Source: Dromiciops gliroides
Taxonomy: Eukaryota > Chordata > Mammalia > Microbiotheria > Microbiotheriidae
NCBI RefSeq assembly: GCF_019393635.1
Contig: NC_057861.1
Span: 305,247,468-305,311,467, forward strand
Length of the DNA: 64,000 nt
Direction: 5' to 3'
Shown here piece after piece: positions 44,401 through 54,947 of the stretch. The notes under the pieces were generated by a model, which saw only the letters and a list, made by a program, of their open reading frames with translations, was not told where the DNA came from and did no database searches. Position 1 is the first letter of the stretch, and every line of letters starts with the position of its first letter. The translations under genes and the position numbers were made by a program.

Positions 44401-47400
44401 GACTGGGAATATTATTTTGGTGGCTGTGTGAAGAATGAATTGGAGAACAGAGAGACTGGAGATGATGAGATCAATAAGGAGGCTGCAGCAGTGTCTTTGT
44501 AAGAAGTCATGAGGGTTTGACCTGGGGAGGTAGCTACATGAATGACTAGAAGGAAATGCGTGGGAGACGTGTTTTGGAAGTAGTGGCAGCCAGTGGGAGA
44601 TAATGGGTTCCTGGGAGGGGGAAGAGTCAAGCATAACTCTGAGGTGGGAATCCCAGATGGCTAGAAGGGTGCTCATAGCCTAACAGAACTGATATCTAGA
44701 CAGAAAGAAGTTAATGTTTCATTTGGACACATTGAGTTTGAGGTATTGATGGGACATCTAGGTGGAGATGAGTATTTCTCACCTCTTTCCCATTCCCTCC
44801 TGTTCATCCTCAACTATTATAATAACCTCCCATTATTCTGGTTCTCTTCACCAGCTTTCCATTGCTTGCTGATGATTATTCTGGTCTTTAAGGCTGGCCA
44901 CATTCTACTTTAACCTACCTTTTCAAGTGCTGTTTCACTTTATTTCTAAATGTATTGGGACAGCTGGGTAGTGAAATGGAAGAGTGCTGGGCCTAGAGTC
45001 AGGAGGACTCAGTTTGAGTTCAAATCTGGCCTGTCTTGCAAACCAACTGGATTTATTGTTCTTGACTCTTTTCTCTGTACCCTTATTCATGCCATGCTCC
45101 ATACCAGGCATTGAATACCTTTCAAAATTCTTTTCTTCACTTTGGTCTCTCTCTGTTGAAGTTGCTCCCTTTTTTCAAGGCCTTCTCTTTTGCATGAAGC
45201 CTCCTCTGACTAGTCCATCCTTCTAATCTGAAAGTGATTGCTTCCCTGCAGAAATTTTTCTAGTATTTTACCTAGATTTGTTAGCCCTTGTCAGTTAGTC
45301 TCACTTGTATTCTAGCTACTTGTGTATATGTCTTTTTCCCTAAGTTCATCTTGGTATTGCTGTTTCCTACTACATTCCCTTTCATGTAGTGGGTGTTTTG
45401 CAGAATTTGATTGGATTTCTCTGCGCTTGCTATAGAGTTGAGTTTTATATGGTGGGTTGAAAGAATCTGTATAACTGAGTATAAATTTATTTTCATTTTT
45501 TTCTTTAGTTAGCTTTTGGAGGTAACCTGTAGGCCCTCCCCCCCCCCGCGTTGTTCCCCCTTACCTTTCTACTTCATAAATTAAGAATCACTTATCTTTT
45601 GTATTTACTTTGTCTCTACCCTTTTCCCTACCTGCAACCCTTGTAAATAAGGTTCTAGCTGCCCTTTCTTGGGTCATTCATTCCCTTTTTTTTGGGGGGG
45701 GTGAGGCAATTGGGGTTAAGTGACTTGCCTAGGGTCACACAGCTAGTAAGTGTTAAGTGTCTGAGGCTGGATTTGAACTCAGGTCCTCCTGACTCCAGGG
45801 CAGGTGCTCTATCCACTGTGCCACCTAGCTGTCCCCAGGTAATTCATTCCCAAATCTCAGGATCTACTTATAATAATGATCAGCTCAGTGATGTCAAGGA
45901 AGGGGTGCTATTCTGACCAGGAGTTGAGATCTTAGGTGCTTCAGTGAGCAAGTTCCTCTCTTATAGCTTCAGGGAAGGGAACCATTTTTATCATCTGGTC
46001 AATCCAGGGAGGAAACGTCCGTGTTTGGGGATCTTTTGCAGATGTGATCCATAAGGCTGAAACTCCCAGATGGCTTTGATTGTCTTCCTTATTCTGGATT
46101 AGAAATCAGGAGCCAAGTTGTCGTTCTAGCCTCATGTAAGATTTCTGAGGTTTCAGCTCTGGTGTTTTGTGATCACAGCCTCTCTGTCTTACTTGCTTCA
46201 CCTCCCTTCCAGCAGGTATTGGAGGATTGTTAGGTGTCTCAGCTTACTCTTCTCTACTTTCTCTCCCTTTTCTGATCAATTTTCTAATTTAATGAAGTCG
46301 TTCTGAATGTGACTTCTGTTTTCTGCCATCTTAGCCACCCCAAGATTTTATATGGACTGTGGCTTTTATGGTTCTTATGATTCTGTTGTCCACATCATTG
46401 ATGGAAAGTTGGGTTGTGTAATAAATGATGAATTTTATTAATAAATTGTCATTCTTGCTCGACAGGTAAAGATTTGTGCTTTAGAAGCACATCGAGGCCA
46501 ACGAGTGAAGGTGTTTGGCTGGGTTCATAGGTTACGCAGGCAAGGTAAGTTGGTGTACCCAATCTATTTCTTTTTTCTTTTTCTTTTTTTTTTTTTTTGT
46601 GGGGCAATGAGGGTTAAGTGACTTGCCTAGTGTCACAGCTAGTAAGTGTCAAGTATCTGAGGCTGTATTTGAACTCAGGTCCTCCTTCTGAATCCAGGTC
46701 CAGTGTTCTTCCTCTCTGTCACCTAGCTGGTTAGTAGTACTAAGAAAATGCATATTCAACAAAATTTCTCTGAACTATTTTTTTGTTTATGTCTGAACAC
46801 TAAAAAAGGTCTTGACTTGTTCCCTTGTCCTGAATCCAGGGCCAGTGCTTTATCCATTGTACCACACAGATTCCCCCCCCCCCCCGTTTATTTCTAATTT
46901 AAAGTCTAGTAGACTTAGATCAGGATGAAGAACATCTCAATATTTACCATAAACAATGGTCTTAAACCTAGTGCATTGTGCCATAGCTTGTCCCATGTTA
47001 CAGAATGTCATTTCAGATAAGTGGCCTTTTCTAGACCACATTGATGATGTTCTCTTCTTATTTCCTTCTTTTCTTCCTTCCTCTCCTCCTACTCCCCCTT
47101 CCAAAAAAAAAAAATTGAAAATATTCTGTTTTTCATGTGTTTTTCTTTTTCTCTAAGAGGCAGGGGTGAATTCCTTTTGGCTCCATTCCCCCTTCCTTGG
47201 GCTGAACTAAGTTCCTTTGTGGTCCAAAGTCAAAAGGTTGCCAGCTCTTCTCTTTACCATATGAGGCCAGGCAGATCCTTTACCTTCTGTGGACCTCAGA
47301 TGTTGAACTAGATTAGGCCTTTTAGATTTGTGCAGGGAAATGAGGGTTAAGTGACTTGCCTAGGGTCACACAGTTAGTACTTGTCAAGTGTCTGAGGCTG

Positions 47401-49466
47401 GATTTGAACTCAGGTACTCCTGAATCCAGGGCTGGTGCTTTATCTACTGTGCCACCTAGCTGCCCTGCTATATTTCAGTATAATTGGTTTTCTTTGCAAG
47501 CCGATGTATTTTATATATTTAAAATATTCTGAGAAGGGACACACAGGTGTCAGCAGGCTGCTACAGGAATCTGACTTTAGAAGGCTGAAAACCCCTGCAC
47601 TCAGAGGGACTCACAGGTCTCTTCCAGGCCTACTTTCAGGGTCCTGGGATCCTGTGATTCTGTGTGAATTTACAGCCTCTTTGAGCTTCAGTTTCCTCAC
47701 CTATAAAATGAGGAGATCATTTACCTGGGGTCCATGAATATTTCAACATAAATCATGGAATTTCTTATTTTATTCATTTAAAAACCCTACTGTGAGAACA
47801 GATCCAGGCTGCCAATGCACACAAGGTTAAGATCTCCTAGACTAGAATCCCTGAGTTTTCGCCATGAGCTGTAGAATTCTGTGAAACTTACTTGATATGT
47901 GGCCTTAGTCATGTTACTTAACGCTGTTCTATACATCAATCTGCTAGCTGTGAATGATAATTCCTATGCCACTTAATTATACTAAATTATGAGATGATTT
48001 TGTTTTTAATGAGGATATCACATAACATAAAAGATGTAAAAATGCTTTGAAAACATTAAACGCACTATGGTGATGATATAAATGAGCACTTATTTCTCCA
48101 AAGGAAAGTTGAAGAAGTGTGATAAGTTTGATGAACTCAACTATGCTTTCATATAGTGTTTGTATAAACTGCTATGTAAAAGGTAAATTATAAAGATCTT
48201 CATAGCATCTCTAAGGAAAAAAATTACTTTTCTTTTTATTTTTAGGAAAGAATTTAATGTTTCTTGTATTAAGAGATGGTACAGGATATCTTCAATGTGT
48301 CTTGTCAGATGAACTGGTAATTTTTTTTTTAATTTTTCTGTTAGCACAGAAATTTAACATTGACAGTTTGGGTTTTATGAATTTCAAGATCTATAGATTA
48401 ATTTTTCTCTCTTTTATAAAAATGGCCCATCTTTTTAAATATCCAAGTACTTTATTTTATTTTGCAGTTAGTGAAAAAGCTTTCAGCTTTTTAGTAAATT
48501 ATTTTAAAAACCTACAAATTTGAAAGAAATACTTTACTGGTAAGAACCTATTCTTCTTTGAATAATGGGTTTCTAGTCATATACACTCAGAGTCCCTATC
48601 ATAGAGATGCATCTCGATTTCCTCTTTTAAAAAAATTCTCTTTAACATTACAAATTTTGCCAAACATTAAGAGTAAAGACAATGGCTTGTTTTGTTCAGA
48701 ATTTGAAAGGACTAGACTTTCATACAAAGTAAATTGTTCCTAAATAATACCCCCATATTCTTTATATGGTAATCTAATTAAGTAAGAGTAGAAGATTATG
48801 CTAAAAACATAACCTTCTTTCTTCTATAGTGTCAGTGTTACAATGGAGTGGTCTTGTCTACAGAGAGTAGTGTGGCAGTGTATGGAACGCTCAATCTTAC
48901 ACCAGAAGGCAAGCAGGTAAGTGTGAAATGTGTGTGTGTGTGTGTGTGTGTGAAATGATTGAAAAATGCCTTCAATAATATTTAATAAAAGAAAACCCTC
49001 AAATTTATAATCTTGAGATTATGGGGGGGGAAAAGTGTGGTTGATTAGCCACCAGAGGGAGCTCTCAGTTATAGATAGTGCAAGAAGGACTTCCAGAGAG
49101 GCACTTGTGTTTGTATGGAAGATTGAATTTAAGGCAGTAAAATTTCTTTGCAACTAATGGGATTGAAAAATAGCAGGCACTAGGATTTTTTGTTGTTGTT
49201 GTTTTTGTTTTTAGTGAGGCAGTTGGGGTTAAGTGACTTGCCCAGGGTCACACAGCTAGTAAGTGCTAAGTGTCTGAGGCCGGATTTGAACTCAGGTCCT
49301 CCTGACTCCAGGGCTGGTGCTCTATCCACTGAACCACCTAGCTGCCCTAGGATTTTTGTCCCAACAACTATCTTCTTGTCTAATTGTCTCCAAATTATCT
49401 TTCTTATTCTTTGTTCAGCCATATTATACAAGAGAACACTTGCTTCCTGAAATGATTAGTGGGGAG

Positions 49467-49522
<56 letters not shown>

Positions 49523-52500
49523 ATTTTTCATTATTTGTTCCAGATAGAAAAACCATTTAAATATTTGCATTTAAATAATCCTTTTCAGTTTTGGCAGATA
49601 TTAATATTTTTTAAATGATTAGCCACAATGAAAGACTATAGGTCATCAGTGGATAGAAAACTGAATTCAGAGTCATTAAGTCTTAGATTCACATTCTGCC
49701 GGTTACATCCTGGCTGTATGACCATGGGAAAAAGAACTCAACTTCTCAGTGCTGTCAGGTGACTCTTAAGATTTCTAGTTAACATTGATAGAGGGAGTTT
49801 CCTTACTAGGAATTCCCTTTATTAATGAAATGATAGGTTTGAGTCAACCCCTGTAATTAAAAATTCGCAGTATATTCTCTAATGACCTAAATAAGGATTG
49901 TTGAATAGTGTAACATCTATTTTGTTTTAGAGTTCTTTTTGTTCCCCATATCTCTTTTTTTCAAAATACACTTAGGCACCAGGAGGCCATGAGCTGAGCT
50001 GTGACTATTGGGAATTGATTGGCCTAGCTCCTGCTGGGGGAGCTGATAACCTGATCAACGAAGAGTCCGATGTAGATGTCCAGCTTAATAATAGATACAT
50101 GATGATCCGAGGAGAGAACATGTCCAAAATTTTGAAAGCACGTTCAATGGTCACCAGATGTTTTAGAGACCACTTTTTTGATAGGGGATATTATGAAGTA
50201 AGTATTACATGCTTTTCTGTTGCATAAACTTTGTTTTTGCTATTTTAGAATGATATAGGCTAATCTTTTTTTTTTTTTAAAGGTCACTCCTCCAACATTA
50301 GTACAAACGCAGGTGGAAGGTGGTGCCACACTTTTCAAACTTGACTATTTTGGAGAAGAGGCATTTTTGACTCAGTCATCACAGTTATATTTGGAGACTT
50401 GCATCCCAGCTTTAGGAGATGTCTTTTGTATTGCTCAGTCATATAGAGCGGAACAGTCCAGGACACGAAGACATTTGGCAGAGTAAGGGAATGCCATTTG
50501 CTGCTGCTTTTTTTAATCTGGTCACAAGGAAAGCATCTTGCATGATGTCTTTGTAATAAGACTTTGATGTATAAAGTATAATTTTAAATAGTAATTATAA
50601 AAGCTTGCCTACCCTAGGCAAATGACAATTTTTATACTCAGAAGTGGAATAGAAGAAATGTATCTCTTTGTTCACTGTGACCTTACCCTCTTATTAGAAA
50701 GAACAAGCAAGAAATTGCTAGCTTAAGGGATCCCGATATTAGAACTGAATAGTAATGCTTTTGCTTTTGGTATGTTACCTTCCTAGACATTTTTCCATTA
50801 TTAAAATTCCTTGTGTTAGAGTAAAATTTTGTTTACAAAAAAAAAAGTCAAAAGCTTCGTGGCCCTGAAATGAATGCCTTGGTGTCATCTTTTTCCTCAG
50901 GTACACTCACATTGAAGCCGAGTGTCCCTTCCTGACGTTTGATGATCTCCTAAACCGTTTGGAAGACTTGGTTTGTGATGTAGTTGACAGGGTCTTGAAA
51001 TCACCTGCAGCAAGCTTATTATATGACCTTAACCCGGTATGCATTCTGGAAATGATACTCAAAATTCTTTGCGTAGAAAAAGAGAATGTTTTGTGGTATC
51101 TTACATAGACGCATTGGTGTAATGAGCTCAAATAATTGAAGAAATTTAAGACCCAAAATGACTGGTTTAGGATTTTAGTTTTGTAATAGTCTGGTTTATA
51201 TAAGTGTTCTTGATAATTTATCTATTATGTATTTACAGAAGGTATATATTTATAACTCTTTGGGCTATAAAATGTTTTATAGTTTTGCTTTTTAAAAAAA
51301 GGGCCTTAAATGATACACAGATGCTTTCACTGCAGTTCTTTACACCCTTTGGCAGTGGGGCCTAGGCATTCAATAGCTTTGGGGGGGGGGCAATGAGGGT
51401 TAAGTGACTTGCCCAGGGTCACACAGCTAGTGTCAAGTGTTTGAGACCAGTGCTTTATCCACTGCGCCACCTGGCTGCCCCCTATTCAATATCATTTAAT
51501 CCTAAATGATTCACTGAGTATTTCATCAGGAGACTTTTGGTAGTACTATTTGTCATTAGTAGGAAATCCCTATCCCTTTTTGTAGAAAACATAGATAAAT
51601 GTTAGCAACAGACTTGTAACAGGAGATCATGTCATTTTGCCCTAACATGTTGGCAATCAGTTTTTTGTTTGTTTGTTTGTTTTGTTTTGTTTTTTTGGTG
51701 AGGCAGTTGGGGTTAAGTGACTTGCCCAGGGTTACACAGCTAGTAAGTGTTAAGTGTCTGAGGCTGGATTTGAACTCAGGTCCTCCTGACTCCAGAGCTG
51801 GTGCTCTATCCACTGCACCACCTAGCTGTCCCAAGAGATATACTCTTGATCACAGAGATGGTAGTGTTGAGTGTGGATGGTTCAACATAAATCCTTCTCA
51901 CTTCTGGACAAGTCATTCTGGGCTTTGCTTTCATCATCTGTAAAATGAAGGCACTGCTCTTTTAGGATCTCTGAGGGCCCTTCCTACTGTAGTTATGTGT
52001 GACTGGAAGTAGTTTTAGAAGTCATTTTTTTAGAAGCTATTTTAAACTTACTATGTGTTTTCTTTTTTTTTTCATTATAGACTTTCACACCCCCCAAAAG
52101 ACCTTTCAAACGGATGAACTACTCAGATGCCATTGTGTGGCTAAAGGAACATGATGTAAAGAAGGAGGATGGCACCTATTATGAATTTGGAGAGGTAACA
52201 CATGTTTTTCAGTCTTGGTTTTTCTTTCAAGGGGGACATTGCATGGAATTAGAGTTTCAGCTTTTAAATTTTCCATCAATGCTTCAGTTTTCCTTATTCT
52301 TTTCTTCCTTTACATCAGCAATATTTTCCTGGGAGAATACTAACCATGGTTCTCTGGGGCAAGTGATAGCATTTTTTTTGTTCATGTGATAGCATTTTAT
52401 CCAAATCTTTGTTTGTTTATTTGCTGAATCATGAGGAGGAATGAATAGGGTAGCCACCAAAGGTGCAGTGCGCTGAGGTGGTTATGGATAAGAGGCAAGA

Positions 52501-54874
52501 AGAAGCAGGGGCCTTTCTTCTTTCTTTCTTTCTTTATTTGTTTATTTATTTATTTATTTCTTTATTTTTTTAGTGAGGGGTTAAGTGACTTGCCCAGGGT
52601 TACACAGCTAGTAAGTGTTAAGTGTCTGAGGCCGGATTTGAACTCAGGTACTCCCGACTCCAAGGCCGGTGCTCTATCCACTGTGCCACCTAGCTGCCCC
52701 TCAGGGGCCTTTCAAATGAAAAGCCTGAAGAGGAAAAGAAAGAGGTGGATGTGACTGGGTCCTAGTGGCACAATTTTACCTATGATCAGTCATGGTCCTG
52801 CTGCTCAGTTTCATGCATATTTTTAAATTGCCATTCCTGTTCTAGCCCCCATCTCATCTGGTTGCATTTCTGTTACTCACTTAGCTTTAAAATAAGGGTT
52901 TTTGTTTTGTTTTGTGGGGCAATGAGGGTTAAGTGACTTGCCCAGGGTCACAGAGCTAGTAAGTGTCAAGTGTCTGAGCCGGATTTGAACTCAGGTACTC
53001 CTGAATCCAGGGCCAGTGCTTTATCCACTGCGCCACCTAGCTGCCCCCTAATAAGTTATCTTTTTAGGGTTGACTGTTTCCTGTTTTAGAATATTAACAA
53101 TCTGACAGGTTTCCTGTTGGTTGTTAACTATGGGTTACCAGGGAAAGCGAAAGAGTCTAATAATATCTACGTGGTATCTATAATTTCTTGTTATAACTTG
53201 AATATATGTGATGTACTTCAAACATGTACTTCAAGACACACAAGGACATATGTGAAAACAAATTTATTTGTTATATCATCTAATGTTTTTAGCTAAGTAC
53301 TTCATGTACACTTTTCCCTTGTAAATAGGACATTTTGGCTCTTTTTTTCGGGGGGTGGGAGGTGGGGCAATGAGGGTTAAGTGACTTGCCCAGGGTCACG
53401 CAGCTAGTAAGTACCAAGTGTCCAAGGCTGGATTTGAACTCAGGTCCTTCTAAATCCAGGGCCGATGCTTTATCCACTTTGCCACCTAGCTTCCCTGAGA
53501 CTCACTTATTTTTTAGATGTGTTTTACTGCCAGCCAAAGCATAACTGATATACAGTGCAGGTAAAGAATTACAAATAACTGTGAGTGTTTATGGATGGCT
53601 ATTATTTTTTTTTTTCCTCTTCAGTGAGGCAATTGGGGTTAAGTGACTTGCCCAGGGTCACACAGCCAGCAAGTGTCAAGTGTCTGAGGCCGGACCTGAA
53701 CTCAGGTACTCCTGACTCCAGGGCTGGTGCTCTATCCACTGCGCTACCCAGCTGCCCCAGATGGCTATTATTAATATACTTTCCATGTAGATCATTGATA
53801 TTCAGAAACCTTCACTGATTACCTAATGCTCACGGAACTAATAAAATACTTTTACTTCAGAGTGAGATAAAATTAGTCATTATAGTAATAACTGATATAC
53901 CCAAGCTCACTGGTTTCTAGTTTCTCTCATAATAGGCTATGCATACATATACATAAACACATATATACCTATAGTGTCTGAATTCCATTATTGTATTCAT
54001 GGAAGCAGATGTCTTTTTACTATTCATTTAGCTACTTCTTGAAGAATTTTGGAACATGCTAAAATTGCTTGTTTTGAAAGTGAGACTAACCCCTCCCTAC
54101 TTTTTTGCAACTTGTCTTAGTATGTTGCATCAATAGGACAAAGGCTTGGTGCAGAGGGAGAGAGCTCCTGATGTCTTGTTGCATTTCTAGTTGTAAATGT
54201 TAATGAAGTCTTGTTTAACCTCAGGATATCCCAGAAGCCCCTGAGAGACTGATGACAGACACCATTAATGAACCGATCTTGCTGTGTCGATTTCCTGTAG
54301 AGATCAAGTCCTTCTATATGCAGCGATGTCCTGAGGATTCCCGGCTTACTGAATCTGTCAGTTGGTGATTCGAGTAGTATTAGGAGCCTTTCTTTTTGAG
54401 GGGGTGGGGATTGCTGTTTGGAATGTTGTGTAGCTTATCGTTTAAAACCCCAAATATTTTATTCCCAATACAAAATTATAAAATTGTTTCTGAAATTGTG
54501 TACTTTTACCAATGGGCACACCAGATGTTAAATTTTAGTCCATGAATGATCAAAATAAGTTTTAAAGGTGCTTCTTATAGGAGCACAGTTCTGGCTTTCG
54601 GCTAAGCTGTAGAATAATGCCAGCATTTTTTTTAAGTGTTAGGAAAGTAATTTTAATTTGCTTGCCTGGTAACAGCAGGCTTATGCAACATCTTGTCCTC
54701 TTAATTTATTATTTTTTAGGTAGATGTGTTGATGCCAAATGTTGGTGAGATTGTGGGAGGCTCCATGCGTATCTGGGATAATGAAGAACTGCTAAAGGGA
54801 TATAAAAGAGAAGGCATTGATCCCACTCCCTACTACTGGTATACTGATCAGGTAAGTGCAGTTGGGTTTTTTGG

Positions 54875-54947
<73 letters not shown>

